Both the position numbers and the translations under genes were made by a program. Positions 38,450 to 48,102 of a DNA stretch of 64,000 nucleotides are shown piece after piece. The DNA is from Pseudomonas fluorescens (GTDB taxonomy: Bacteria > Pseudomonadota > Gammaproteobacteria > Pseudomonadales > Pseudomonadaceae): assembly GCF_001623525.1 (NCBI RefSeq), contig NZ_CP015225.1:3973501-4037500 (forward strand), in the 5' to 3' direction. Each line of letters starts with the position of its first letter. Position 1 is the first letter of the stretch. The notes under the pieces are model-generated. The model did no database searches, was not told the DNA's origin, and worked only from the letters and a program-made list of their open reading frames with translations.

Positions 38450-39895
38450 ATGAAACCAGCACGTCTTCGCGCCGACGCCCTCGCCGGCCTCACCACGTCT
38501 TTCGCCTTGCTCCCCGAATGCATCGCCTTCGCCCTGGTAGCCCACCTCAATCCGCTGATGGGGCTCTACGGCGCGTTCATCATCTGCACGCTGACCGCCC
38601 TGTTCGGCGGACGGCCAGGCATGGTGTCGGGCGCGGCGGGTTCGATGGCGGTGGTGATCATCGCGCTGGTGGTGCAACACGGCGTGCAGTACTTGCTGGC
38701 CACCGTGCTGTTGGGCGGGCTGATCATGATGGCCTTCGGGCTGTTGCGGCTGGGCAAGCTGGTGCGCATGGTCCCGCACCCGGTGATGCTCGGCTTCGTC
38801 AACGGCCTGGCGATTGTCATTGCGCTGGCCCAACTGGAGCATTTCAAGCAGGGTGAAACCTGGCTCAGCGGCGATCCGCTGTATCTGATGGCCGGCCTGG
38901 TGGCGCTGACCATGGCCATCGTCTACCTGCTACCACGCCTGACCCGCAGCGTGCCGCCGGCCCTGGTGGCGATCCTCGGTGTCGGCCTGGCGGTCTACCT
39001 GCTCGGCCTGCCCACCCGAACGCTGGGCGACATGGCCCATATCGCCGGCAGCTTGCCTGCCTTCGCCTGGCCCGATCTTCCCTGGAACCTGGAGACCCTG
39101 CAGATCGTCGTGCCCTACGCGGTGATCATGGCGATGGTCGGTTTGCTGGAAACCCTGCTGACCCTGAACCTCACCGACGAAATCACCCAGAGCCGCGGTT
39201 ATCCGGACCGTGAATGCGTGGCGCTGGGCGCTGCCAACATCGCCTCCGGGCTGTTCGGCGGCATGGGCGGCTGCGCCATGATCGGCCAGACGGTAATCAA
39301 CCTCAGCTCGGGTGGGCGCGGACGGTTATCGGGCGTGGTGGCCGGGGTGATGGTGTTGCTGTTCGTGTTGTTCCTGTCGCCGTTGATCGAGCGCATCCCG
39401 CTGGCTGCGCTGGTGGGCGTGATGTTCGTGGTTGCGCAGCAGACCTTCGCCTGGGCCTCGCTGCGGGTGATCAACAAGGTGCCGAAGAATGATGTGTTGG
39501 TGATCATCGCGGTGACCGTCATCACGGTATTCACCGACCTGGCCGTGGCCGTGCTCTGTGGGATCATCATCGCGGCGCTCAACTTCGCCTGGCAACAGGC
39601 GCGGGAGCTGTACGCCGACACGCATCAGGAAGCCGACGGCAGCAAACTCTATCGCTTGCACGGCACGCTGTTCTTCGCCTCGACAACACCGTTTCTCAAC
39701 CAGTTCGACCCGGCCAACGACCCGGCCCTGGTGACCCTCGATTGCCGCCACTTGCGCTTCGTCGACTACTCGGCCGTCGCCGCACTCAAGACCTTGCGCG
39801 AGCGCTACAGCAAAGCCGGCAAGCACTTGCGTGTGTTCCACCTGTCCGAGCGTTGCAAGCAAATGCTCAAGCGCGCGGGCGTGCAGCACGACTGA
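38450..39895 (+). CDS. SulP-family anion transporter with STAS domain
   Basis: This 481-residue protein has 10-12 membrane helices (residues about 10-380) of the SulP/SLC26 type, with ADALAGLTTSFALLPECIAFALVA at the start and GMGGCAMIGQTVINLSSGGRGRLSG in the middle. A cytoplasmic STAS domain follows (about 395-480, LYRLHGTLFFASTTPF...VTLDCRHLRFVDYSAVAAL). Substrates in the family include sulfate and bicarbonate; none can be assigned here. Confidence 0.93.
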   Translation: MKPARLRADALAGLTTSFALLPECIAFALVAHLNPLMGLYGAFIICTLTALFGGRPGMVSGAAGSMAVVIIALVVQHGVQYLLATVLLGGLIMMAFGLLRLGKLVRMVPHPVMLGFVNGLAIVIALAQLEHFKQGETWLSGDPLYLMAGLVALTMAIVYLLPRLTRSVPPALVAILGVGLAVYLLGLPTRTLGDMAHIAGSLPAFAWPDLPWNLETLQIVVPYAVIMAMVGLLETLLTLNLTDEITQSRGYPDRECVALGAANIASGLFGGMGGCAMIGQTVINLSSGGRGRLSGVVAGVMVLLFVLFLSPLIERIPLAALVGVMFVVAQQTFAWASLRVINKVPKNDVLVIIAVTVITVFTDLAVAVLCGIIIAALNFAWQQARELYADTHQEADGSKLYRLHGTLFFASTTPFLNQFDPANDPALVTLDCRHLRFVDYSAVAALKTLRERYSKAGKHLRVFHLSERCKQMLKRAGVQHD

Positions 39896-39915
39896 AGCAA
39901 CACGCAACAAAAACC

Positions 39916-39943
39916 TGTGGGAGCGAGCCTGCTTGCTCCCACA
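39916..39943. repeat. REP element, second type
   Basis: TGTGGGAGC-GAGCCTGCTT-GCTCCCACA is a single palindromic unit of a different REP group from the REPINs. It lies 20 bp past sulP and may act as an mRNA-end hairpin. Confidence 0.8.
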
Positions 39944-39977
39944 AGGGGGCTTATTCTGCTGGCACTACCGGCGTCAC

Positions 39978-40871
39978 TCACACCATCTCATCAAGAATCC
40001 ACTCCACCACCGACATTCGCTTCGGCGTCCAACCCAGCAGCTCATGGGCGTTCTTGCCCCGCACCCGGCTGTTGGAACCCAGGCCATAGTTGGCCATTTC
40101 GTAGCCCCACTCGGCTTCGGCATCGGCCAACGGCCAGTCCTGCGGTTCGCCCAGGTTCAGCGCTCGGGCCATGGCGGTGGTCATGTCGATGAACGAAGCT
40201 TCGCCGCTTTCGACGAAGTAGAACGTGCCTGGCTGGTTACGGGTCAAGGCGAGTTTGTATAACTCGACCACGTCCTCGATGTGCACGTTGGACCAGATGT
40301 TCTGCCCAGGCCCGACATGCCGCACCACCCCGCTTTTACGGGCCTGCTTGAGCAGCCGTGGCAACTGCACGCTGTCACGCTTGACCCCCAGGCTGTGGCC
40401 ATAGATCAAGGTGTTGCAGATCACCGCCGAGTTCACGCCGTGTTTCGCCGCGTCCAGGACCAGATTATCGATAGCGACACGGGCGACCTTGTCGGCGGTG
40501 GGGGGCGGCAGGTTGTCTTCGTAGAAGATGGCCTCGCTGGAACGACCGCCCGAAGCATCCCCGACGATGCTCGAACCGCTGGTGTGCAGCAACACTTTGT
40601 TCGACCCCTTGAGTCCTTCGATCAAGGCCTCTACCGCACCGCGATGATCGCTGCTGGCGGCATTGATCACCGCGTCGGCGGCACGTGCCTGTTCGCTGAG
40701 CAGCGCGCTGTCTTCGAGGGTGCCGATGACCGGCTTGATACCCAGTGCAGTCAGCTCGCTCGCCTGTTCGGCGCTGCGCACCAGACCGGTGACGTGATGC
40801 CCGGCGCGGGCCAGGCCGGTGGCGATGGAGCCGCCGATGAAACCGGCAGCGCCAGTGACGAATACGTTCAT
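39978..40871 (-). CDS. NAD-dependent epimerase / atypical extended SDR
   Basis: This 297-residue protein has a Rossmann fold with TGAAGFIGGSIATGLARAGH as the nucleotide site and VINAASSDHRGAVEAL downstream. The usual YxxxK is not obvious, which fits atypical extended SDR proteins. Substrate unknown. It lies 102 bp after a LysR gene on the same strand. Confidence 0.88.
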   Translation of the reverse strand: MNVFVTGAAGFIGGSIATGLARAGHHVTGLVRSAEQASELTALGIKPVIGTLEDSALLSEQARAADAVINAASSDHRGAVEALIEGLKGSNKVLLHTSGSSIVGDASGGRSSEAIFYEDNLPPPTADKVARVAIDNLVLDAAKHGVNSAVICNTLIYGHSLGVKRDSVQLPRLLKQARKSGVVRHVGPGQNIWSNVHIEDVVELYKLALTRNQPGTFYFVESGEASFIDMTTAMARALNLGEPQDWPLADAEAEWGYEMANYGLGSNSRVRGKNAHELLGWTPKRMSVVEWILDEMV

Positions 40872-40973
40872 GAAAGAACTCCTTGGCAGATCAGTGATGG
40901 GACGAGTATCGGGGACCGATCCTTGGCGAAACAGTCCACATTGCCCAAATCACTCTTGCCTTGAAGTCACGAA

Positions 40974-41885
40974 TCAGCCCTTGAATTCCCGCGAGGCGTA
41001 GTCGGCGAGCTTGCCCTGGATGAAGTCCAGGAAGCACTGGATCCGCAAGGCCAGTTGCGAGTTGCGGTAGTACACGGCATTGATCGGCTGGCGATACCCG
41101 CTGTTGGCATCGGCCAGCAGCACCTTCAGCCGACCGGCCTGGATGTCTTCGCGGGTCATGAAGTCCGACAGGCAGGCAATACCCTGCCCTTGCAGCGCCA
41201 GATGGCGCACGGTCTCGCCGCTCGACGCACTGATCGCTGGCTGGATCGGCCAACGATCACCGTGCACGTGGCGCAGCGGCCACTGGTTGAGGCCCTCGTT
41301 CTGGGCAAACCCCAGCAGCGCATGACCGGCCAGCTCGGCGACGCTTGACGGCGTGCCGTGCTGCTTCAGATAAGCGGGGCTGGCCAGGATGTGCAACGGA
41401 CTACAGCCCAGGGCGCGGGCATGAAGGGTCGAGTCCGTGAGGGTGCCTATGCGGATGGCGATGTCGGTGCTTTGCTCCAGCAAATCGATGATCAGGTCGT
41501 TGCTGTTGAGTTCTAGCTGGATGTCCGGGTAGAGCCGGCGGAATTCTTCGATGTGCGGGACGATGGCGTGCAGCATGAACGGCGACGCAGCGTTGATCCG
41601 TAAGCGCCCTGCAGGATTTTTCTGACGGGACGACAAACGCTCCTCCAACTGATCCATCTGATCAAGGATGCCCTTGGCCTGTTCGAAGAAATACTTGCCC
41701 TCCTCGGTCAGGTCCATGCGTCGGGTGGTGCGGTTGATCAGCGTGGTGTCGAGCTTTGCCTCCAGCCGCGACAACGTGCGGCTGACCGCCGACGGCGTCT
41801 GCCCGACCTGCTCGGCGGCGGCAGAGATCGATCCGCATTCGATCACGCAGACGAAAATCTGCAATTCGTCGGATCTGGCTTTCAC
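40974..41885 (-). CDS. LysR-family transcriptional regulator
   Basis: This 303-residue protein has an N-terminal winged HTH (ISAAAEQVGQTPSAVSRTLSRLEAKLDTTLINRTTRRMDLTEEG with family spacing) and a LysR substrate-binding domain from about residue 90. It may control the SDR gene that follows on the same strand; this is guilt by position only. Confidence 0.92.
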   Translation of the reverse strand: MKARSDELQIFVCVIECGSISAAAEQVGQTPSAVSRTLSRLEAKLDTTLINRTTRRMDLTEEGKYFFEQAKGILDQMDQLEERLSSRQKNPAGRLRINAASPFMLHAIVPHIEEFRRLYPDIQLELNSNDLIIDLLEQSTDIAIRIGTLTDSTLHARALGCSPLHILASPAYLKQHGTPSSVAELAGHALLGFAQNEGLNQWPLRHVHGDRWPIQPAISASSGETVRHLALQGQGIACLSDFMTREDIQAGRLKVLLADANSGYRQPINAVYYRNSQLALRIQCFLDFIQGKLADYASREFKG

Positions 41886-41926
41886 GGGTGTCCTCTCATG
41901 GGATGCAACTCAATGTGACAGGCTTT

Positions 41927-42020
41927 TGTGGCGAGGGAGCTTGCTCCCGCTCGGCTGCGCAGCGGCCGCCTTCTTGAAGAGGCGCTTCGCACCTCAGCGG
42001 GAGCAAGCTCCCTCGCCACA
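41927..42020. repeat. REPIN
   Basis: The left arm TGTGGCGAGGGAGCTTGCTC and the right arm GAGCAAGCTCCCTCGCCACA are exact inverted copies enclosing a short GC-rich spacer. It lies upstream of the LysR gene at 41885 and past the end of the oxidoreductase gene at 42079. Confidence 0.93.
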
Positions 42021-42078
42021 TAAGATGCCTTGCCACAGATGCATCATCGTCTTCAGGTAGGTCCCGATACTAGCCGGA

Positions 42079-42669
42079 TTACCGCGAAAGGCCGAACACC
42101 TCGCGCAAATGCTGCTCATACCGCGCGACATCGGCCTCAACGTTCGGACGTTTCATCACGTCCACGCACAGGAAGGTCGGCAGGCCGGTCATGCCCAGGA
42201 ACTGGTTGGCTTTGTGGAATGGAAAGTACACCGCGTCCACGCCCGTGGCTTCGAAGAAATCAGTCGGATCGTCGAAGGCTTGCTGCGGGGCATTCCAGGT
42301 CAAGGACAACATGTATTGCTTGCCTTGCAACAGGCCACCGCTGCCGTATTTCTGCGACGCATCGGAACGGGTCCGGCCGTCGCTGGCGTAGAGGCTGCCG
42401 TGGCCTTCTGTGAAGACTTCGTCGATGTATTTCTTCACGGTCCACGGCGCCCCCATCCACCAACCCGGCATCTGGTAAACGATCACGTCGGCCCAAAGGA
42501 ACTTGGCGACTTCCTCCTTGATGTCGTAGCCGCCGTCAATGAAGGTGGTTTTCACATCAACACCGCCACGGTCCAACACACTGACCGCCGTGTCGTGGAG
42601 GGTGGCGTTGTAGCGACCGTCGGAATGAGCGAATTGTTTACCGCCGTTGAGCAACAGGACTTTTTTCAT
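42079..42669 (-). CDS. mdaB: NAD(P)H quinone oxidoreductase, MdaB-like flavodoxin fold
   Basis: This 196-residue flavoprotein starts MKKVLLLNGGKQFAHSDGRYN, the FMN/FAD-binding start of MdaB, and continues with YQMPGWWMGAPWTVKKYIDEV and SLTWNAPQQAF. It would reduce quinones by two electrons. I choose the ATG at 42669 (GAGG upstream); the frame runs on to 42816 without a credible start. It is divergent from a YgiN-like monooxygenase gene. In E. coli mdaB and ygiN are adjacent and proposed to form a quinone redox cycle, so the pairing supports the call. Confidence 0.88.
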   Translation of the reverse strand: MKKVLLLNGGKQFAHSDGRYNATLHDTAVSVLDRGGVDVKTTFIDGGYDIKEEVAKFLWADVIVYQMPGWWMGAPWTVKKYIDEVFTEGHGSLYASDGRTRSDASQKYGSGGLLQGKQYMLSLTWNAPQQAFDDPTDFFEATGVDAVYFPFHKANQFLGMTGLPTFLCVDVMKRPNVEADVARYEQHLREVFGLSR

Positions 42670-42868
42670 GGAGAGCCTCATCGGGTACCACGGCACGGGC
42701 CACTGCATGGCCGCGGGGTGGAAAGATTGAAAACGATGGCGGCAGCGTACCGATGAGCCTCGCGCGGAATAAGCACCGGCACGGCAAAACTGATTTGACC
42801 AAAACGCACGAATCAACAGCCGATTATTGCCATAGGATTCAGCCGACTTTCATTTCAGGAGGCACCTG

Positions 42869-43183
42869 ATGAGCGAATTGCACGGTTTCATCCTTCACGC
42901 CAAGACCCGTCCGGAAAAAGCCGAGGCCTTCGAAGCGCTGTTTCGCGCCTATGTCGAGCCAAGCCGCGCCGAGCCCGGCTGCATCGAATATCACATGTTG
43001 CGGGACCAGCAAGACCCGACGCTGTTTATCTTCTATGAGATCTGGGCCTCCCAGGCGCACCTGGATGTGCACTCGAACCTGCCACACATGAAGCAGTTCT
43101 TCGAGCAGCGCATGGATTACCTGGAGCGCGACTTCGAAATCCGCCGCATCGACATGCTGAGTGCGTCCTCGGCTAGCCGTTGA
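42869..43183 (+). CDS. Antibiotic-biosynthesis-monooxygenase-fold protein, YgiN-like
   Basis: This 104-residue single ABM domain (FILHAKTRPEKAEAFEALF...EPGCIEYHMLRDQQDPTLFIFYEIWASQAHLDVH) resembles E. coli quinol monooxygenase YgiN. It follows AGGAGG with good spacing. It is divergent from the MdaB-like gene, and its last 11 bp overlap the tail of the convergent TSUP gene. Confidence 0.87.
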   Translation: MSELHGFILHAKTRPEKAEAFEALFRAYVEPSRAEPGCIEYHMLRDQQDPTLFIFYEIWASQAHLDVHSNLPHMKQFFEQRMDYLERDFEIRRIDMLSASSASR

Positions 43184-43937
43184 TCATCAAGTGGCCCCCG
43201 AGCGCGCCGAGGCCGATGAAAAATACCCGTTTGAACAACACGGCGCTGATCCGCTGACGCAACCATTGCCCCAGCCACATCCCCAGCAGCGCCGGTACCA
43301 ACGCCAGCAACGAAGCGCTCAATTCGCCCCCGCCCAGTGCGCCGCGCCACACCAGGCCGGCGGCCAGGGCCAGGGTAGAAACGGTGAAAGACAGGCCCAG
43401 GGCTTGCACCAGTTCATCCTTGCTCAAGCCCAACGCTTGCAGATAGGGCACCGCCGGAATGACGAACACACCGGTGGCGGACGTGATGAGGCCGGTCAGC
43501 AACCCACAAAGCGGGGCGATCCACGGCTCGACATGGGCGCCGACCCGCAGCGTTGGCAGCAACAGCCCGCTCAGCGCATACAGCACCAGCGCCCCACCCA
43601 AGGCCCGCACCACCCAGGCCCCACCCGTCATACCGAGCCACAGCGTACCAAGCCCGGTGCCGATGAAAATCGTCAGCAGCAGTGGCCACAGGCGGCGGAG
43701 CAGGGCTTGCAGATGACCACCAAATGCCAATTGCCAGAAATTGGTCAGGGTCGCCGGGATGATGAGCAGCGCCGCAGCCTGCGTCGGAGCCATAGCCAGC
43801 CCAAGCAAGCCCATGGCGATGGTCGGCAGGCCGAGGCCGATCACGCCCTTGATGGTTCCGGCCAGCAGGAAGGTGCCGATGACCAGCAGGGAAAGGGCCA
43901 GACCGAGATTTTGATAGAAAGCGATGAGTGCGTTCAT
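43173..43937 (-). CDS. TSUP (TauE/SafE) family membrane permease
   Basis: This 254-residue protein has about eight helices. It has the two internal repeats typical of TSUP, with LLAGTIKGVIGLGLPTIAMGLL in the first and LLTGLITSATGVFVIPAVPYLQALGL in the second. Family members export or import sulfonate, sulfite or related anions; the cargo is unknown. The ATG at 43937 is chosen, since the frame upstream has no hydrophobic or other sense. A LysR regulator diverges from it 144 bp away, a usual sign of control. Confidence 0.9.
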   Translation of the reverse strand: MNALIAFYQNLGLALSLLVIGTFLLAGTIKGVIGLGLPTIAMGLLGLAMAPTQAAALLIIPATLTNFWQLAFGGHLQALLRRLWPLLLTIFIGTGLGTLWLGMTGGAWVVRALGGALVLYALSGLLLPTLRVGAHVEPWIAPLCGLLTGLITSATGVFVIPAVPYLQALGLSKDELVQALGLSFTVSTLALAAGLVWRGALGGGELSASLLALVPALLGMWLGQWLRQRISAVLFKRVFFIGLGALGGHLMING

Positions 43938-44081
43938 AGGGGTATCGTGCGCCCCGGAACATGGCTTGGAAATCTGCCATATACTGAGGGTGCCTCTCTT
44001 TCCGCAAGAGGCTGTGAACTCACTGATGCTCGCGATGACGATAAACCAGGCGCCACAGCACTTGAGACAGGATCCCCGCCC

Positions 44082-44963
44082 ATGCACTTCGACCTAACCG
44101 ACCTGCGTCTCTACCTGAACATCCTCGACACCGGCAACATCACCGCCGGTGCGGCTCGCAGCCATTTGTCCCTGGCCGCGGCCAGTGCGCGGGTCCGGGC
44201 CATGGAAGCGTCCCTGGGCATCGACCTGCTTGAGCGCGGACGGCGTGGGGTAACGCCCACTCCCGCAGGCAAAGCCCTGGCCGAGCACGCCCGAATCCTG
44301 CTGCAACAGGCCGAACGCCTGCAACAGGACCTGGCCGAATACGCCAAAGGCATCAAAGGCCGGGTGCGGCTGCTGTGCAACACCAGCGCCATGACCGAAT
44401 ACCTGCCCGAGCTGCTGGCCGATTTTCTCCAGGCCCATCCCAACCTCGACATTGACCTGCAGGAATTGCCCAGCTCACGGATCACCCATGCGCTGCGCCA
44501 AGGCGCGGCAGACCTCGGTATCGTTTCCGACGCAGTGGACACCGAGGGTCTTCAAACCTGGCCTTTTCGCGACGATCCGCTGGTATTGATCCTACCCACC
44601 GGACACCCTCTGGCTGACGGTCGCGCCGTACGTTTCAGCGAAACCCTCAGCCACGATTATGTCGGCCTGAACGCCTCCAGTGCCCTGGCGATTCACCTGG
44701 AAGAGCAGGCCCTGCACATCGGCTCACGTATGCAAGTCCGCATTCGCGCCGATGGTTTCGACGGGCTGATTCGTATGGTGGCCCATGGTGCAGGCATTGC
44801 CATCGTGCCGAAGGCTGCCATCGACCGGCGCCCACCCGAACCATCGTATCAATGCATCCCGCTGCAAGAAGCCTGGGCGCACCGGGCGTTGCTGCTGTGC
44901 GCCCGCAACTTCGACGGTTTGCCGGCCTACGCCACGGCCCTGGCTCGGCATCTGGCCGATTGA
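44082..44963 (+). CDS. LysR-family transcriptional regulator
   Basis: This 293-residue protein has an HTH (ITAGAARSHLSLAAASARVRAMEASLG) and a substrate-binding domain ending at about residue 290. The start is the ATG at 44082; the frame opens far upstream across the TSUP gene, which is not coding. It probably regulates the divergent TSUP transporter gene. Confidence 0.92.
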   Translation: MHFDLTDLRLYLNILDTGNITAGAARSHLSLAAASARVRAMEASLGIDLLERGRRGVTPTPAGKALAEHARILLQQAERLQQDLAEYAKGIKGRVRLLCNTSAMTEYLPELLADFLQAHPNLDIDLQELPSSRITHALRQGAADLGIVSDAVDTEGLQTWPFRDDPLVLILPTGHPLADGRAVRFSETLSHDYVGLNASSALAIHLEEQALHIGSRMQVRIRADGFDGLIRMVAHGAGIAIVPKAAIDRRPPEPSYQCIPLQEAWAHRALLLCARNFDGLPAYATALARHLAD

Positions 44964-45060
44964 TGCGCGCTTCTGGATAGCCCGATGTCGACCACAGACA
45001 TCTACCCGCTCATGCCGCACGTTAGGGTGCCTGTTCTCTTCCGCCCCTTTCGGAGCTCAC

Positions 45061-45405
45061 ATGACCGCACCCATCACCGTCCTGCGCGACACCCATCCGC
45101 TGCCCGTACTCGATGCCTGCAAATGGGAAAAACTCGAAGGCGACCCGCACACCGTCAACCTCAACGCCTACACCAGCGAAGACGGCAGCAAGATCATGGG
45201 CACCTGGATCTGCACACCCGGCAAATGGTATGTGGAATACGTGAAGTGGGAGTACTGCCATTTCCAGGAAGGCTACTGCATCATCACCCCAGAGGGCATG
45301 GAGCCGATCCATCTGCGCGCTGGTGACATCTTCGTCATCGAGCCGGGCATGAAAGGCACGTGGGAAGTGGTCGAGACCGTGCGCAAATATTTCGTCTTTG
45401 CCTGA
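45061..45405 (+). CDS. Cupin-domain protein (Cupin_3/DUF861-like)
   Basis: This 114-residue protein has a single small beta-barrel: GTWICTPGKWYVEYVKWEYCHFQEGYCIITPEG and GDIFVIEPGMKGTWEV. These match the cupin motifs of the ethanolamine/glycine utilisation-type family, but the metal histidines are mostly absent. GGAG precedes the ATG. Role unknown. Confidence 0.87.
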   Translation: MTAPITVLRDTHPLPVLDACKWEKLEGDPHTVNLNAYTSEDGSKIMGTWICTPGKWYVEYVKWEYCHFQEGYCIITPEGMEPIHLRAGDIFVIEPGMKGTWEVVETVRKYFVFA

Positions 45406-45427
45406 AACAAAAAACCGAGAGACCACC

Positions 45428-45519
45428 TGTGGCGAGGGAGCTTGCTCCCGCTCGGCTGCGCAGCAGCCGCGTTTCAAGAGGTGCTGCGCACCTCAGCGGG
45501 AGCAAGCTCCCTCGCCACA
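45428..45519. repeat. REPIN
   Basis: TGTGGCGAGGGAGCTTGCTC and GAGCAAGCTCCCTCGCCACA face each other around a spacer containing CGGCTGCGCAGCAGCCG and AGGTGCTGCGCACCT hairpins. It lies between the convergent cupin and mmsB genes. Confidence 0.93.
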
Positions 45520-45538
45520 AAAGCTTTGAAACCAGCCC

Positions 45539-46426
45539 CTACTGCGGCTTGCGATAGCTATTAACAATCGCCGAAAAATCCTTGCCGCCCTCGCCCCGCT
45601 GGCTCATCGCCTGATACAACTGCTGCGCCACCGCCCCCAGCACCACCGGCTGATGGACCTGCCGCGCGGCTTCGGTCGCCAGGCCAAGGTCCTTGAGCAT
45701 CAGGTCGGCGCCAAAGCCACCCGTATAGCCACGGGACGCCGGTGCCGTGTCGATCACGCCCGGCCACGGATTGTAAGTGTCCGAACTCCAGCAACGCCCC
45801 GTTGAACTGTTGATGATGCCGGCCAACACCTGGGTGTCGATCCCCAAGGCATCGCCCAGCGCCATGGCTTCGCTGACGCCCACCATGGAAATCCCCAGCA
45901 GCAGGTTGTTGCAGATCTTGGCGATCTGCCCGGTGCCAACTTCGCCACAGTGCACGATGTTACGGCCCATTTGCGCCAGCACCGGTTGCAAGGTGGCAAA
46001 CAACTCGGCCGTGGCGCCGACCATGAAAGTCAACGTACCCGCCGCCGCACCGCCGGTGCCACCCGAGACCGGCGCATCGGCCATCGCCACCCCTTGTTTC
46101 GCCGCGGCAGCCGCCACGTCGCGTGCGGTTTGTGGATCGATGGTGCTGCAATCCACCGCTGGCGTGCCGGCAGCGATACCAGCCAGCACGCCGTCTTCAC
46201 CCAGCCAGACACTGCGCACATGGGCGGCGGCCGGCAGCATGGTGATCACCAGCCCGGCGCCCTGGGCCGCGTCGCGAGGCGAGGCACTGATCGTGCCGCC
46301 CAATGCCGCCAGTTCAGCCAGCACCGTCTGGTTCAGGTCGAACAGATTCAGCGAATGGCCAGCCTTGAGCAGGTTGCGCGCCATGGGGGCGCCCATGTTG
46401 CCCAGGCCGATAAATGCGATGTTCAT
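45539..46426 (-). CDS. mmsB: 3-hydroxyisobutyrate dehydrogenase
   Basis: This 295-residue NAD-dependent enzyme of valine breakdown oxidises 3-hydroxyisobutyrate to methylmalonate semialdehyde. The Rossmann start is GLGNMGAPMARNLLKAGH. The substrate motif is DAPVSGGTGGAAAGTL, and the catalytic Lys lies in GQIAKICNNLLLG. The end KDFSAIVNSYRK is typical. It follows mmsA after 10 bp and is cotranscribed. Confidence 0.95.
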   Translation of the reverse strand: MNIAFIGLGNMGAPMARNLLKAGHSLNLFDLNQTVLAELAALGGTISASPRDAAQGAGLVITMLPAAAHVRSVWLGEDGVLAGIAAGTPAVDCSTIDPQTARDVAAAAAKQGVAMADAPVSGGTGGAAAGTLTFMVGATAELFATLQPVLAQMGRNIVHCGEVGTGQIAKICNNLLLGISMVGVSEAMALGDALGIDTQVLAGIINSSTGRCWSSDTYNPWPGVIDTAPASRGYTGGFGADLMLKDLGLATEAARQVHQPVVLGAVAQQLYQAMSQRGEGGKDFSAIVNSYRKPQ

Positions 46427-46436
46427 GTCCGGCTCC

Positions 46437-47963
46437 TTAACGCAAATTGATGGTGGTGTTCACACCGTCATTGACGCTGTCATCATCGAACCAGCGCGCG
46501 GTCACGGTCTTGGTCTGAGTGTAGAACTGCACCACTTGTTTGCCGTACGGACCAAGGTCGCCGAGTTTCGAACCACGGGAACCGGTGAAGCTGAAGAACG
46601 GCACCGGCACCGGGATCGGAATGTTGATACCCACCTGGCCGACGTCGATTTCGCTCTGGAATTTGCGTGCCGCCGCGCCGCTCTGGGTGAACAGGCCGGT
46701 GCCGTTGCCGAATGGGTTGGCGTTGACCAGGGCAATCGCCTGATCCAGGGTGTCGACTTCCAGCACCACCAGCACCGGGCCGAAGATTTCCTCGGTGTAG
46801 ATGCGCATGTCGGTGGTCACGCCGGAAAACAGGGTCGGGCCGACAAAATTGCCCTGCTCGAAACCCGGCACGCTGATCCCACGCCCATCGAGTTCCAGCT
46901 TCGCCCCTTGCTGCACGCCACTCTCGATCAATTCGAGGATCCGTGCCTTGGCGCGCTTGGAAATCACCGGGCCGACGTCAGTGCCCGGCTCGCTGCCGGC
47001 ATTGACCTTGAGTTTCTGTGCCAGGGCCTTGAGCTCTGGCAACCACTGCTTGGCCGCGCCCACCAGCACCACCACGGAAGTGGCCATGCAACGCTGGCCC
47101 GCCGCGCCGAAACCGGCGCCGACCAAGGCGTTGAGGGCCTGCTCACGATTGGCATCGGGCAACACCACTGCGTGGTTCTTGGCGCCCATCATCGACTGCA
47201 CGCGCTTGCCGTGGCGACCCGCCAGGTCATACACGTGGGTGCCGACCGCCGTCGAACCGACGAAGGAGACCGCCTTGATGTCCTTGTGGGTGCAAAGCGC
47301 ATCCACCACGTCCTTGCCACCGTGCACCACGTTGAGCACACCCGCCGGTACGCCGGCCTCGATGGCCAGTTCCACCAACAGCATGGTCGACAGCGGATCC
47401 TGTTCCGATGGCTTGAGCACAAAGGTATTGCCGCAGGCGATGGCCATCGGGAACATCCACAACGGAATCATCGCCGGGAAGTTGAACGGCGTAATGCCCG
47501 CGCACACCCCGATCGGCTGGCGCAGGGTGTAGGTGTCCACGCCACCGGCGACGTTCTCGGCGAACTCGCCCATCTGCAGGGTGCCGATGGAACAGGCGTG
47601 CTCGACCACTTCCAGGCCACGGAAAATATCGCCTTCGGCGTCAGCGATGGTCTTGCCCTGTTCAGCGCTGAGCACTGCGGCGATGCGCTTTGAATGCTCG
47701 CGGATCAACGCCTGGAGCTTGAGCATGATGCGCATCCGCGCGCCGATGGGGGTCAGTTTCCAGGTCTGGAAAGCACGCTGGGCAGCGGCGATGGCAGCAT
47801 CGACTTCCGAGGCCGTGGCGAACGGAACCTTTGCCAACACTTGCTGGGTGGCTGGGTTGACGATGTCGTGCCATTCGCTGGATTGGGATTCGACCCACTC
47901 GCCATCGATCAGCAGTCTGACGGTTTGCAGGGTGGTGTCGCTGGGCGTAAGGGAAACGTTCAT
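46437..47963 (-). CDS. mmsA: Methylmalonate-semialdehyde dehydrogenase (CoA-acylating)
   Basis: This 508-residue aldehyde dehydrogenase converts methylmalonate semialdehyde to propionyl-CoA in valine and inositol catabolism. Features are [20 protein letters not shown], catalytic Cys in GAAGQRCMA, the NAD site [12 protein letters not shown], and [15 protein letters not shown] near the end. The ATG at 47963 (MNVSLTPSD) is chosen because the family starts there; the frame extends to 48200 into the control region. It lies divergent from a LysR gene. Confidence 0.96.
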   Translation of the reverse strand: MNVSLTPSDTTLQTVRLLIDGEWVESQSSEWHDIVNPATQQVLAKVPFATASEVDAAIAAAQRAFQTWKLTPIGARMRIMLKLQALIREHSKRIAAVLSAEQGKTIADAEGDIFRGLEVVEHACSIGTLQMGEFAENVAGGVDTYTLRQPIGVCAGITPFNFPAMIPLWMFPMAIACGNTFVLKPSEQDPLSTMLLVELAIEAGVPAGVLNVVHGGKDVVDALCTHKDIKAVSFVGSTAVGTHVYDLAGRHGKRVQSMMGAKNHAVVLPDANREQALNALVGAGFGAAGQRCMATSVVVLVGAAKQWLPELKALAQKLKVNAGSEPGTDVGPVISKRAKARILELIESGVQQGAKLELDGRGISVPGFEQGNFVGPTLFSGVTTDMRIYTEEIFGPVLVVLEVDTLDQAIALVNANPFGNGTGLFTQSGAAARKFQSEIDVGQVGINIPIPVPVPFFSFTGSRGSKLGDLGPYGKQVVQFYTQTKTVTARWFDDDSVNDGVNTTINLR

Positions 47964-48058
47964 GCTGGCCTCCGGGATTGTTCTTATAGAGAGCGCTGCT
48001 TCAGCAAAGACCAAGGTGCATGAGCACGCATGGTGATGAGACTGTTTTTGGAGTATAG

Positions 48059-48087
48059 ATGTGCAAACTTCTAATAAGAACGCACAT
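48059..48087. promoter_or_regulatory. Candidate LysR operator between mmsA and lysR
   Basis: A nested dyad reads ATGTGC-aaac-TTCT-aat-AAGA-ac-GCACAT. The outer arms are perfect and the inner TTCT/AAGA pair lies off-centre by one base. It is 96 bp from the mmsA ATG and 15 bp from the lysR ATG, a usual place for a LysR site that also represses its own gene. Confidence 0.5.
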
Positions 48088-48102
48088 AAAAACCGGTCCA
48101 AC

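Noticed and set aside
41927..42020. Repeat block considered as a CRISPR or small RNA
   Set aside because: Only one inverted pair with REP sequence; no regularly spaced direct repeats or spacers.
43161..44081. Possible N-terminal extension of the LysR gene at 44082
   Set aside because: It runs antisense through the TSUP gene with low-complexity Gln/Arg-rich translation; the LysR HTH starts normally at 44082.
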